This document shows positions 24,641-36,722 of a DNA stretch of 53,736 nucleotides, in pieces. The notes under the pieces are model-generated. The model was not told the DNA's origin, made no database searches, and saw nothing but the letters and a program-made list of their open reading frames with translations. The stretch is from an uncultured Zoogloea sp. GTDB lineage: Bacteria; Pseudomonadota; Gammaproteobacteria; Burkholderiales; Rhodocyclaceae. Position 1 is the first letter of the stretch, and each line of letters starts with the position of its first letter. Made by a program: the position numbers and the translations under genes. The stretch is taken from contig CALBTT010000074.1 of the NCBI GenBank assembly GCA_937967645.1, forward strand, positions 1-53,736, in the 5' to 3' direction.

Positions 24641-25446
24641 CCCCCGGCCTTGGCCTTCGTGTCCCCCTCACCGCGCTTGACGGCCCACGCCGCCATGGCG
24701 ATGCCGGCGAGGATCATCGGCAGCGACAGCCATTGGCCCATCGACATGCCGAAGGTCAGCAGGCCCAGGAAGTCGTCGGGTTCGCGGCCGAATTCGGCGA
24801 TGAAGCGGAACAGGCCGTAGCCGATCAGGAAGGCGGCGGAGATCAGCCCGCGCGGGCGCGGTCTGGCCGAGAACCACCACAGGATCAGGAACAGGCTGAC
24901 CCCTTCCAGGGCAAACTGGTACAGCTGGGAGGGGTGGCGGGGCAGCGTGTCCACCTGTGGGAAGATCATCGCCCAGGGCACGTCGGTGGTCCGGCCGACC
25001 AGCTCGCCATTGATGAAGTTGCCCAGCCGCCCTGCGGCCAGGCCGAGGGGCACCAGCGGGGCGATGAAGTCGGTGACGGCCAGCCAGGGGCGCTGCGTCT
25101 TGCGGCCGAACAGCCACATCGCCACCAGCACGCCCAGAAAGCCGCCGTGGAAGGCCATGCCGCCCTGCCACACAGCCAGGATTTCGGCGGGATTGGCCAG
25201 GTAGTAAGCGGGCTTGTAGAACAGCACGTAGCCCAGCCGCCCGCCCAGGATCACCCCGAGCACACCGTAGAAGAGCAGGTCGTCGATCTGCTGGGCGTCC
25301 CAGCCCAGCTCGGGCCGCCGCCGGGCGTGGAGGCGCCCGAGGACGACGAAGAGGATGAAGGCGATCAGGTACATCAGGCCGTACCAGCGCACGGCGAGGG
25401 GCCCGATGGAAATCGCGATCGGATCGAACTGGGGATGGACGAACAT
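24637..25446 (-). CDS. lgt: Prolipoprotein diacylglyceryl transferase
   Basis: A 269-aa polytopic inner-membrane enzyme that moves a diacylglyceryl group from phosphatidylglycerol to the lipobox cysteine of prolipoproteins. The core Lgt signature is intact: GGMAFHGGFLGVL with the essential His, and LGLAAGRLGNFINGELVGR. The terminal helices include HPSQLYQFALEGVSLF. Length is normal. It is convergent with azlD, and the yceH-like gene lies 14 nt upstream on the same strand. Confidence 0.96.
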   Translation of the reverse strand: MFVHPQFDPIAISIGPLAVRWYGLMYLIAFILFVVLGRLHARRRPELGWDAQQIDDLLFYGVLGVILGGRLGYVLFYKPAYYLANPAEILAVWQGGMAFHGGFLGVLVAMWLFGRKTQRPWLAVTDFIAPLVPLGLAAGRLGNFINGELVGRTTDVPWAMIFPQVDTLPRHPSQLYQFALEGVSLFLILWWFSARPRPRGLISAAFLIGYGLFRFIAEFGREPDDFLGLLTFGMSMGQWLSLPMILAGIAMAAWAVKRGEGDTKAKAGG

Positions 25447-25460
25447 GCTGGACTACCGGA

Positions 25461-26147
25461 TTACTTGAACTGGTTGCGGAAGGCTTCGAACTCGCTGGTG
25501 AGCCACTCGAGCTGCTGACGCAGACGCCGGACTTCCTCTTCGAGTTCCCCTACGCGGCTGCCGCGGGGGGCGGCGCCTTCGCCCGATGTCTCGAAGGCGT
25601 GTTGGTGGGCGGCGGCTTCGCCACTCATCAGGTGGGTGTAGCGGGCCTCCTTGGTGCCGGGCGCCTTGGGCAGCTGGATCACCATGGGCGGGTACTTGTC
25701 GCCCAGGCGCTCGAGCACCTCCTCGACCTCGGCAGGGCTGGCGAAGGCGTGCATGCGTTCGCAGCGGGCGCGGATCTCGCCGACGGTCTGGGCGCCGCGC
25801 AGCATCAGGATGGCGAGCACCGCCTGCATGGGCGGAGTGAGGGAGTGGCGCAGGCGGATCTGGTGCTCCCACTTGACGACGCGGGCACCGGCCTGGTGCC
25901 GCTGGGTGACCAGGCCACGCTCGGCGAGGCGGTCGAGGGTGGCCAGTACGGTGGCCTCCGACAGGCTCATCACCGGTTCGCGGCCGGTGAGCTGGTTGCA
26001 GCCGGTGACCAGGGCATTGACCGACAGGGGGTAGCTGTCCGGGGTGACGAAGGCCTTCTCGATGAGTACCGCGAGGACGCGCACCTCGAAGTCGTCCAGG
26101 TCGAAGCCGGCGGGGGTGTCAGGGGCGGATTCGGGGGTGTCGGTCAT
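25461..26147 (-). CDS. YceH family (DUF480) protein
   Basis: A 228-aa cytoplasmic protein with two winged-helix-like DUF480 repeats: VRVLAVLIEKAFVTPDSYPL with VTGCNQLTGREPVM, and a second half QAVLAILMLRGAQTVGEIRA. A C-terminal coiled coil (VGELEEEVRRLRQQLEWLTS) ends the protein. The family function is unknown. ATG 26147 gives the normal length. It is probably co-transcribed with lgt. Confidence 0.9.
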   Translation of the reverse strand: MTDTPESAPDTPAGFDLDDFEVRVLAVLIEKAFVTPDSYPLSVNALVTGCNQLTGREPVMSLSEATVLATLDRLAERGLVTQRHQAGARVVKWEHQIRLRHSLTPPMQAVLAILMLRGAQTVGEIRARCERMHAFASPAEVEEVLERLGDKYPPMVIQLPKAPGTKEARYTHLMSGEAAAHQHAFETSGEGAAPRGSRVGELEEEVRRLRQQLEWLTSEFEAFRNQFK

Positions 26148-26241
26148 GGCGGGCTTCCGGTGTGTTGCGAGGGCGCCATCATAGCCGACGTCATGCGTCG
26201 GCTTGATGGCGGAAAGCGGACTGGCCAGGTGGCGTCGGAGA

Positions 26242-27150
<909 letters not shown>

Positions 27151-27218
27151 GGGCGGGCAGGGCGGGGGACGGGGCGGGCCCTCAGTGTACTGGATGCGGG
27201 GAGGCTGTGCCGGACCGC

Positions 27219-28979
27219 TCAACGGGGTGGCAGGGCCGCGCCCAGCTCTTCGGGACTCAACGGCCGGGCCAGCGCCTGGCCCTGGATGTGGTGACAGCCC
27301 AGCTCCTGCAGCAAGGCGAGCTGGCCGAGGCTCTCGACGCCCTCGGCGATGACGTCCAGGCCCAGGCAGCGGGCCAGGCTGACGATGCTCCGGACGATGA
27401 TGGCGGCTTGCTGGTCCCGCTCCATGTCGTGGATGAAGCTGCGATCGATCTTGAGGCTGTGCAGGGGGAAGTGGGCCAGCAGGGCCATCGACGAATAGCC
27501 GGTGCCGAAGTCGTCCAGGCTCAGGTGCGCGCCCAGCTCGCGCAGGGCGCGCAGCACGGCGGTGGCCGCTTCCGGGTTGTCGGTGAGGGCGTGTTCGGTG
27601 AGTTCCAGGTCGAGCAGGCTCGGGTCGAAGCCGGTTTCGTCGAGGGCGCTGCGGATGTCCGGTACCAGTCCAGGGTCACGGAATTGCCGGCCCGACAGGT
27701 TGAAGGCCAGCCGTAGCCGGGGGTGGCCGGCCTCCTGCAGGGCGCGCGCCTGCTGCAGGGCCTCCCGCAGGGCCCAGTGGGCCACATCGCCGATGCGGCC
27801 GTTCTCCTCGAGCAGGGGGATGAAGTGGTCCGGCGGGATCGAGCCATGGTGGGGGGAGTGCCAGCGCAGCAGCGCCTCGATGGCGAGGGGCTGCCGGCTG
27901 CGGGTGTCGAACAGGGGTTGATAGACGAGGCTGAATTCCTGCCGCTCGAGGGCCTCGCAGAGGGCACCTTCGAGGGTCAGGCCGCGCATCGAGCCGGCGT
28001 CCAGAGCGGACTCGGAGAAGCGGAAGCTGTTGCGGCCGGCTTCCTTGGCCCGATACATGGCCAGGTCGGCGCGCATGAGAAGGGATTCGGGGGCGATGCC
28101 GTCCACAGGGTAGAGCGCAACGCCGATGCTGACATTCACGTACAGGTCGTGGGGCCCGATCGGGAAGTGATCGGAGAAGGTGTCGAGCACCTTGCGGGCC
28201 ACCTGCTCGGCCATGTCCGGGTGTTCCAGATCTTCCTGGACGAGCACGAACTCGTCGCCGCCGAGACGGGCCACGGTGTCGGTGGCACGCAGGCAGCCGC
28301 GCAGCCGCCGGGCCGCCTCGATCAGGACGCGGTCGCCGATGGCGTGGCCGAGGGTGTCGTTGATGATCTTGAACCGGTCGAGGTCGACGAACTGCACCGC
28401 GACCAGGCGGCCCTGGCGCTGGGCGCGCTGGATGGCCTGGTGGAGCCGGTCGTAAAGCAGGCTGCGGTTGGGCAGGCCGGTGAGGGCGTCGTAGTGGGCC
28501 TTGCGCTCCAGGTTGCGGGCGGCGGCCATGCGCTCGGTGACGTCCTTGCCGGTGGCGACGAAATGGCAGATCTCGCCGTCGCGGTTGCGGACCGGGCTGA
28601 TGGTCTTCTCTTCGAAGTAGATCTCGCCGTTGCGCCGCCGGTTGGTGAATACGGCCCTGAAGGATCCGCCGCGGCGGAGGGTCTGCCACAGCTGGCTGTA
28701 GAAGCCCGGCGAGGGCGCGCCGGAGCGCAGGAAGCCGGGGGTGCGCCCGAGGGCTTGATCGGCCGGGTAGCCGGTGATGCGCTCGAAGCCCGGGTTGACG
28801 TATTCGATGATGCCGTCCGCGCGGGTGATCATCACCGCGTCGTCGATGTTTTCCACCGCGAGGGCCAGCATCCGCAGGGTGCGCAGCGCCTCCTCGCTGG
28901 AGCCGGGGGCGGGGCTGGGTGCCGTCGTCCATTCCGGGGGCGGCACGGAGTGGGTGGAAGAGTCCGGGGTGGCACTCAT
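27219..28979 (-). CDS. PAS-GGDEF-EAL cyclic-di-GMP turnover protein
   Basis: A 586-aa soluble protein. A PAS domain at about 35-160 (AVENIDDAVMITRADGIIEY) is followed by GGDEF at about 165-325 with intact catalytic RLGGDEFV and an inhibitory RATD I-site five residues upstream. An EAL domain at about 340-580 has EALLRW, LELTEHALTDN, DDFGTGYSS and VIAEGVES all preserved. Both diguanylate cyclase and phosphodiesterase activities look possible; which dominates is not predictable. The start at ATG 28979 places the PAS near the N-terminus. It lies downstream of the HisKA_2/ANTAR pair on the same strand, beyond a hairpin. Confidence 0.93.
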   Translation of the reverse strand: MSATPDSSTHSVPPPEWTTAPSPAPGSSEEALRTLRMLALAVENIDDAVMITRADGIIEYVNPGFERITGYPADQALGRTPGFLRSGAPSPGFYSQLWQTLRRGGSFRAVFTNRRRNGEIYFEEKTISPVRNRDGEICHFVATGKDVTERMAAARNLERKAHYDALTGLPNRSLLYDRLHQAIQRAQRQGRLVAVQFVDLDRFKIINDTLGHAIGDRVLIEAARRLRGCLRATDTVARLGGDEFVLVQEDLEHPDMAEQVARKVLDTFSDHFPIGPHDLYVNVSIGVALYPVDGIAPESLLMRADLAMYRAKEAGRNSFRFSESALDAGSMRGLTLEGALCEALERQEFSLVYQPLFDTRSRQPLAIEALLRWHSPHHGSIPPDHFIPLLEENGRIGDVAHWALREALQQARALQEAGHPRLRLAFNLSGRQFRDPGLVPDIRSALDETGFDPSLLDLELTEHALTDNPEAATAVLRALRELGAHLSLDDFGTGYSSMALLAHFPLHSLKIDRSFIHDMERDQQAAIIVRSIVSLARCLGLDVIAEGVESLGQLALLQELGCHHIQGQALARPLSPEELGAALPPR

Positions 28980-29100
28980 GGGGGCGTGCGTCTCCTTTGG
29001 TGCCCACGGCAGCTGGAGCGGCCGGGGGGCATAGGCATCGGGAGGCGCGGGGGCGGGGCGCCGGGGACCGGTCTGCGCCGGTCTTATGCGTCGGGTAGGG

Positions 29101-29120
29101 GCGCGTCCTTCAGGGCGCGC
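29101..29120 (-). terminator. GC-rich hairpin at the ANTAR gene stop codon
   Basis: GCGCGTCCT and AGGGCGCGC form a 9-bp stem with one G-T pair and a 2-nt loop. The hairpin spans the TGA of the ANTAR gene (29112-29110) and lies 130 bp before the downstream GGDEF/EAL start. There is no T-tract, so it may be a weak terminator, an attenuator or an ANTAR target hairpin. Confidence 0.4.
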
Positions 29121-29727
29121 AGGTCTCGTGCTGGAGGGCCGAGCCGCGGCTGACAATCAGTTCCCGGGCCACGTCGGCGAGCTTGCGGCGGCTGCTGCGG
29201 GCGGCGCGGCGCAGGAGGTCGAAGGCGGCCCGGTGTTCGATGTCCAGGCGGGCCATCACGATGCCGGTGGCAACGCTGATGTCACGTTCTTGGTCGAGGG
29301 CGCTCTGGAGCTGGTCGCGGTTGGCTCGCAGGTCCGCCAGCTCGGCACTGCGTGCCATGGCGGTGAAGATCATGGGTAGCAGCTGGGCCACGTCCACGGG
29401 CTTGACCAGGTAGGCGAGGGCGCCTTCACCGATGGCCCGCTCGACGCAGCCGCTGTTGCTGCAGGCGGTCAGGAAGATGAAGGGCAGTCCGTGCCGTTCG
29501 CGCAGGCGGGCGGCGAATTCGACACCGGAGCATCCCGGCAAGCCTTCGTCGATGATCGCCAGACTCACCGTGACGGTCTCCAGCAGGTTGAGGGCGTCCT
29601 CGGCGCTGGGGGCCAGGCAGACCTGCAGCCCGGCGGCTTCGAGGCCGAGGCGCAGGGTGGCAGCGAACAGGCGGTCGTCTTCGACCAGCAGGACGGGAAG
29701 GGCGGCGGGTGTGGGGTCAGCGCGCAT
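29110..29727 (-). CDS. ANTAR-domain response regulator
   Basis: A 205-aa protein. An N-terminal receiver (LLVEDDRLF acidic pocket; phospho-acceptor Asp in LAIIDEGLPG; conserved Lys in LVKPVD) is followed by a coiled coil and a C-terminal ANTAR RNA-binding domain (ISVATGIVMARLDIEHRAAF, DLLRRAARSSRRKL). ANTAR regulators bind paired hairpins in nascent RNA and prevent termination, as in NasR and EutV. The start (ATG 29727) overlaps the kinase gene by 11 bp, so the two form a translationally coupled two-component pair. Confidence 0.9.
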   Translation of the reverse strand: MRADPTPAALPVLLVEDDRLFAATLRLGLEAAGLQVCLAPSAEDALNLLETVTVSLAIIDEGLPGCSGVEFAARLRERHGLPFIFLTACSNSGCVERAIGEGALAYLVKPVDVAQLLPMIFTAMARSAELADLRANRDQLQSALDQERDISVATGIVMARLDIEHRAAFDLLRRAARSSRRKLADVARELIVSRGSALQHETCAP

Positions 29728-31198
29728 GGGCAGGCGCCTCCTTGGTGCGGGAAAACCGTCTGCAGTGCAGGCTGAGCCGGGCGCGGACGGTGTCGGGACC
29801 GCCCTGGAAAACGTCCAGGGCGATGTCAGGCGGTGTGATGAGGGCGGCGAGCAATTGCAGGCCGTTGCCGAGCCCCCGGCCCTGCGCAAAATCGAACTCG
29901 GCGGGCAGGCGGCCCGGGTTGTCGATGCGGAGCACGCAATGCTCGCCTTCGATGGCCGCGGCGATGCGGATGGCTGCCCCCGCATCGGCAGGGCCGTGCT
30001 TCAGGGCATTGGTCAGCAGCTCGTTGAGCATCACGGCCAGGGGCTGGATGTCCTGTTCAGGGAGCTGTGCAGCGGTGATCCCGGGCAGCGGCGCAATCTC
30101 GATGGTCGGTCGGTCGGGGTACAGCCCCCCGGCGCTGCGGCTCAGGGCAGCGATCAGGTCGGCGAGGCTGGCGTGAGGCAGACCGTCCTGGCTGTAGAGT
30201 TCGTGAACCGCGGCGATGGCCCGGATCTGGCCCACCGCCTCGGTGAGGATCTCCCGGTGGTCTCCGGCACTGTCGGCATGCCGGCGCAGTAGCGCGGCGA
30301 GGGCCTGCAGGCTGTTCTTGATGCGGTGGTGGCCTTCCCGTAGCAGCACATCCGGCAGGGTGGCCTGCGGCGCGCCGTCGGTGCGCAGGGCGGTGATGTC
30401 GAGCACGAAGCCGGTGACCTGGGCGCGGCGCAGACGGTCGAGCCAGGGGCAGGAGTGGGCCCACAGCCAGCGGATGCTGCCGTCCTGGTGGCGGATGCGT
30501 ACTTCGGTGTCGGAGATCCGGCCCGCCTGCTGGGCGGCGATGAAGGCATCGACGCGGGGCTGGTCTTCGGGCAGCACGGCGTCCCGCCAGATTCCCGGTG
30601 CCGGCGCCGTGTCTGCGGCATGGCCCCACAGGTGGGCAAAGCCGGGGCTGGCATACAGGAAGGCCTGGAGCGCCGGGTCGCTGACCCACAGCATGGCCTG
30701 GGTGCTGTGCTGCATGCCGTGGAAGAGGGCCTCGGCCGCCGGCGTGGTCAGGGGGCCGGCGTCGGGCGGGAGGGCCTGAAGCACGGTGATCCGGATGTCG
30801 GGCGAGGGGCCGGCCAGATGCAGGTAGTGCAGGGGCGACACGGCGCCCTGGGAGCACCTCGGGCGGGCGTACCCCTGGCTGTCAGGGCAGGGCGCGGGGG
30901 CGTCCAGTTCGACCACGGTGTCGAGCAGGCGGCCGATCAGGTCGGCGTGCTTCTGCTCGAGCAGCCGGGCCGCATTGCCGAGGACTTCGCGGATGCGCCC
31001 GTCCGGGCCGGTGATCAGGCCGCCGTAGTGGCGGTCCTGCATGAGCATGTCGAGGAGCGCACGGGTCTGCTCTTCGTGCTTCGAGGACGATGGCGTGTGC
31101 TGCGGGGTGCTCCCGGAGCGCTGCTCCGGGTCTTCTGCTTGCGGAAACGCCCCCAAACTGCGTGATCCCATGTGTTGCCTGCGTACTGTTGATGCCAT
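29717..31198 (-). CDS. HisKA_2-type sensor histidine kinase
   Basis: Up to 493 aa. It has no clear membrane span. Two PAS-like regions (about 45-150 and 165-280, the second with VRIRHQDGSIRWLWAHS) precede a HisKA_2 domain with the phospho-acceptor in LLREGHHRIKNSLQALAAL and a HATPase domain (LNELLTNALKHG; GRGLGNGLQLL). HisKA_2 kinases commonly pair with ANTAR regulators, as in EutW/EutV, and the next gene encodes one. A second ATG at 31171 is an alternative start. The long Ser/His/Gln-rich N-terminus gives no hint of the signal. Confidence 0.88.
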   Translation of the reverse strand: MASTVRRQHMGSRSLGAFPQAEDPEQRSGSTPQHTPSSSKHEEQTRALLDMLMQDRHYGGLITGPDGRIREVLGNAARLLEQKHADLIGRLLDTVVELDAPAPCPDSQGYARPRCSQGAVSPLHYLHLAGPSPDIRITVLQALPPDAGPLTTPAAEALFHGMQHSTQAMLWVSDPALQAFLYASPGFAHLWGHAADTAPAPGIWRDAVLPEDQPRVDAFIAAQQAGRISDTEVRIRHQDGSIRWLWAHSCPWLDRLRRAQVTGFVLDITALRTDGAPQATLPDVLLREGHHRIKNSLQALAALLRRHADSAGDHREILTEAVGQIRAIAAVHELYSQDGLPHASLADLIAALSRSAGGLYPDRPTIEIAPLPGITAAQLPEQDIQPLAVMLNELLTNALKHGPADAGAAIRIAAAIEGEHCVLRIDNPGRLPAEFDFAQGRGLGNGLQLLAALITPPDIALDVFQGGPDTVRARLSLHCRRFSRTKEAPAHAR

Positions 31199-31353
31199 CC
31201 AGGACGCGGGGGCGGGGCGACGGATGGAATGGGCCGGTCAGTGGTGCCGGCATGTCCGGGCGGCCTGGCCGCGGCCAGTTTGAATCTTGGTGCCGAAGTC
31301 CCGATGATACTCCATTGGATTGGCCGTGGAGCGGCACACCTAATAGGTGCTCG

Positions 31354-34194
<2,841 letters not shown>

Positions 34195-34260
34195 GGGGCG
34201 TTCGGGGTTTGGGCAACCTGTTAATATACGCCTCTTGCCCCTCCCCACGCAGCACGTTTG

Positions 34261-35454
34261 ATGGCTTCCCAAATTGACGACAAGATGAGCCCGGCCGAGC
34301 GCCGCGCCGGCGTATCGCTGGCGGCGATCTTTGCGCTGCGCATGCTGGGCCTGTTCCTGATTCTTCCCGTGTTTGCCGTGCATGCCGCGGGCATGCCGGG
34401 TGGTGACGATGTGGCCCTGGTCGGCATGGCCATCGGCGCCTACGGACTGACCCAGGCCTTCCTCCAGATCCCCTTCGGTGCCGCCTCCGACCGCTTCGGC
34501 CGCAAGCCGGTGATCGTCTTCGGGCTGCTCCTGTTCATCGTCGGCAGCGTGGTGGCCGCCATGGCCCATGATGTCCAGACCGTGCTCGTCGGTCGTGTGC
34601 TGCAGGGCGCGGGCGCGATCTCCGCTGCCGTGACGGCCCTGGCCGCCGACCTGACCCGTGACCAGCACCGCACCAAGGTGATGGCCATGATCGGTTCCTC
34701 CATCGGGCTGGTGTTCGCCCTCTCGATGGTGGCGGCGCCGCTGCTCTACAGCGTGATCGGCATGTCCGGGCTGTTCTGGCTGACCGCCGTGCTGGCCGCC
34801 GGCGCCGTGTTCACCGTGCTCTTCGTGGTGCCGGCCGCGCCGCCGGTGCCCCGCGCCACCGGGCGCTTTGCCGAGGTGCTGGGCAACGGTCAGCTGATGC
34901 GCCTGAATTTCGGGGTGTTCGCCCTGCATCTGATGCAGACCGCCATGTGGGTGCTGGTGCCTGCCGGCCTGGTGGCCGCCGGCCTGCCCATGGCCGAGCA
35001 CTGGAAGGTCTATCTGCCGGCGGTGCTGCTGTCCTTCGTGGTGATGGTGCCGGCGGTGATCGTGGCCGAGAAGAAGGCGGCCATGAAGCAGGTCTTCAAT
35101 GCCGCCATCGTGCTGTTGCTGCTGGTGCAGGCCGGGCTGTACCTGGCCGGTTCCGGGATGTGGCAGCTGGCCTGCCTGCTGACCCTGTTCTTCGTGGCCT
35201 TCAATGTGCTTGAGGCGACCCAGCCGTCGTGGATTTCACGAGTGGCCCCGCCGCACGCCAAGGGCACGGCCCTGGGCATCTACAACACCCTGCAGTCCAT
35301 CGGCCTGTTCCTGGGCGGAGCCCTGGGCGGCTGGCTGGTCAAGCATGTGGGGCCTTCGGCGGTGCCGCTGCTCGGTGGCGGCCTGGCCGTGGTGTGGCTG
35401 ATCCTCGCCGCCGGCATGACGCCGCCGCCGGTCCGGCGCGCGGTGACCGCCTGA
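34261..35454 (+). CDS. MFS transporter (YajR-like drug/metabolite exporter)
   Basis: A 397-aa protein with twelve hydrophobic segments and the MFS loop motif FGAASDRFGRKPVI between helices 2 and 3, plus GRVLQGAGAISAAVTAL in helix 4. This is the DHA1-type transporter that in many betaproteobacteria sits divergent to uvrA and just before ssb (from memory). Here ssb lies 6.2 kb away. ATG 34261 is preferred over the TTG three bases earlier. The substrate is unknown. Confidence 0.88.
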   Translation: MASQIDDKMSPAERRAGVSLAAIFALRMLGLFLILPVFAVHAAGMPGGDDVALVGMAIGAYGLTQAFLQIPFGAASDRFGRKPVIVFGLLLFIVGSVVAAMAHDVQTVLVGRVLQGAGAISAAVTALAADLTRDQHRTKVMAMIGSSIGLVFALSMVAAPLLYSVIGMSGLFWLTAVLAAGAVFTVLFVVPAAPPVPRATGRFAEVLGNGQLMRLNFGVFALHLMQTAMWVLVPAGLVAAGLPMAEHWKVYLPAVLLSFVVMVPAVIVAEKKAAMKQVFNAAIVLLLLVQAGLYLAGSGMWQLACLLTLFFVAFNVLEATQPSWISRVAPPHAKGTALGIYNTLQSIGLFLGGALGGWLVKHVGPSAVPLLGGGLAVVWLILAAGMTPPPVRRAVTA

Positions 35455-35471
35455 TCCTGTGTTGCCCGGTC

Positions 35472-35498
35472 GCCCCGCTGGTTAGCGATCGGCGGGGC
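35472..35498 (+). terminator. Hairpin after the MFS gene
   Basis: GCCCCGC (35472-35478) pairs with GCGGGGC (35492-35498) across a 13-nt loop, starting 17 nt after the MFS stop. A short TTTT follows about 15 nt later. It is a plausible but weak intrinsic terminator that would separate the MFS gene from the araC-type gene. Confidence 0.35.
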
Positions 35499-35614
35499 AC
35501 CTGACGCCGCATTTTGGTGCATTCCCCTGTCGTGTGCCCCTCTCCGGGCCCAAGAGGGCCAGGGGAGTCTTGGCGTAGGGCGCCGCGGGCCTGTCCTTTC
35601 ATCGCGCCACGCAA

Positions 35615-35630
35615 TGGCACGCTGCATGCT
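35615..35630 (+). promoter_or_regulatory. Possible sigma-54 promoter upstream of the AraC-type regulator
   Basis: TGGCACGCTGCATGCT matches the -24/-12 consensus TGGCACG-N4-TTGCT at all but one defined base (ATGCT for TTGCT), with correct GG-GC spacing. It ends 60 bp before the araC-type start. No enhancer-binding protein is encoded in the window, so this rests on sequence alone. Confidence 0.35.
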
Positions 35631-35690
35631 TGACTCTGTTGGACGTGGCCGCTCTTACGGCAATGCCCATCTGCTGACAGAGTCCTTAGC

Positions 35691-36617
35691 ATGCACCAGA
35701 CTGATTCCGTGACCGGCTGGCGCGAGTCCATCCGGCAAGATTTCTTTCCCCTCGATCTGCAGGTCATCCGCCCGGAGCGATTCCGGGTCGAATCCGCCAC
35801 CAAGGTGCGGGCGGGAAGCCACATGGCCCAGATCCGTGCGTCCGAACATGTGGCGCGGATGACCGACGCGGCCTGCCAGCGCCTCTCCCAGCCTTGCATC
35901 AAGGTGCTCTGGCTGCACCAGGGCGAGGCCGCCTACCGGCAGGGGGCGCGCAAGGTGTTGCTCGGGTCGGGTCAGTGGCTGCTCTATGAGGCGTCGCAGC
36001 CCTACAGCCTCGAGATGAGCGACCGTGCTCATTTCACGGTGCTCTTCAGCCATGTGTCACCCAACGATGTCTGGCTGCAGCGCGGACTGCCCGGCAAGCT
36101 GGGGCCGCAGCCCATCGAGGAGGCCGCCAGACTGGCGCTCGACATGATCAATTCTGCGCTGAGCCAGGATCTGCACCTGCAGGCGAGGACTCAGATGGCC
36201 TTCAACCTGGGATTGCGCGCGCTGCTCGACGCCGCCTTGCAGGATGAGCCCGGTGGTTCGGCGAGGCAGGGGGGGCGGAGGCTCCTCCTGGAGGAAGCAA
36301 AGGCTTTTCTGCTGGACCATCTCACCGATACCCGCCTCACCTCGGCGCAACTCGCCGAACATCTGGGTGTGTCACGGAGGGCTTTGTACAAGGCCTTTCA
36401 GGCGACCCAGGAAACACCCCAGTCATTCCAGCTCACCCAGCGCCTGCTGCGCTGCCGCGAGCTGTTGCTGTCCGAGCGGGTAGGGCACCTGAATCTCACC
36501 CATCTCGCCTACGAATACGGTTTTGCCGATGCGGCGCATTTCAGCCGGGCATACAAGCGGCAGTTCGGTGAGTCGCCCTCGCAGGCGCAGCGCTTGGCGC
36601 GCGGAGGAGCGACCTGA
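35691..36617 (+). CDS. AraC-family transcriptional regulator (FeaR-like)
   Basis: A 308-aa protein. The N-terminal AraC_binding_2-like domain (about 45-185) contains CIKVLWLHQGEAAYRQGARK and GSGQWLLYEASQPYSLEM. The C-terminal double helix-turn-helix (about 210-305) includes LTSAQLAEHLGVSRRALYKAF and the signature YGFADAAHFSRAYKRQFGESP. FeaR controls phenylacetaldehyde dehydrogenase in E. coli. Here the gene precedes an outer-membrane barrel, an aldehyde dehydrogenase and a quinoprotein dehydrogenase on the same strand, so it is the likely local regulator. The inducer is unknown. Confidence 0.9.
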   Translation: MHQTDSVTGWRESIRQDFFPLDLQVIRPERFRVESATKVRAGSHMAQIRASEHVARMTDAACQRLSQPCIKVLWLHQGEAAYRQGARKVLLGSGQWLLYEASQPYSLEMSDRAHFTVLFSHVSPNDVWLQRGLPGKLGPQPIEEAARLALDMINSALSQDLHLQARTQMAFNLGLRALLDAALQDEPGGSARQGGRRLLLEEAKAFLLDHLTDTRLTSAQLAEHLGVSRRALYKAFQATQETPQSFQLTQRLLRCRELLLSERVGHLNLTHLAYEYGFADAAHFSRAYKRQFGESPSQAQRLARGGAT

Positions 36618-36722
36618 ACGTCGTTGTGCACAGCAATACAAAGTCTGGGCACGCTCGGGCAAGACCCGATGGATGGGCATTCCTAGCATGGAGGTACCCC
36701 CTCACTCCAACAGGAAGATGCC

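Noticed and set aside
34195..34260. Possible LexA (SOS) box in the uvrA/MFS divergent region
   Set aside because: Only one half (CTGT at about 34217) fits CTGT-N8-ACAG. The other half reads GCCT, so the site is not supported.
36640..36700. Second sigma-54-like site before the outer-membrane barrel gene
   Set aside because: GGGCACG and GGGCAT elements occur, but the GG to GC spacing is off by one and the -12 TTGC is missing.
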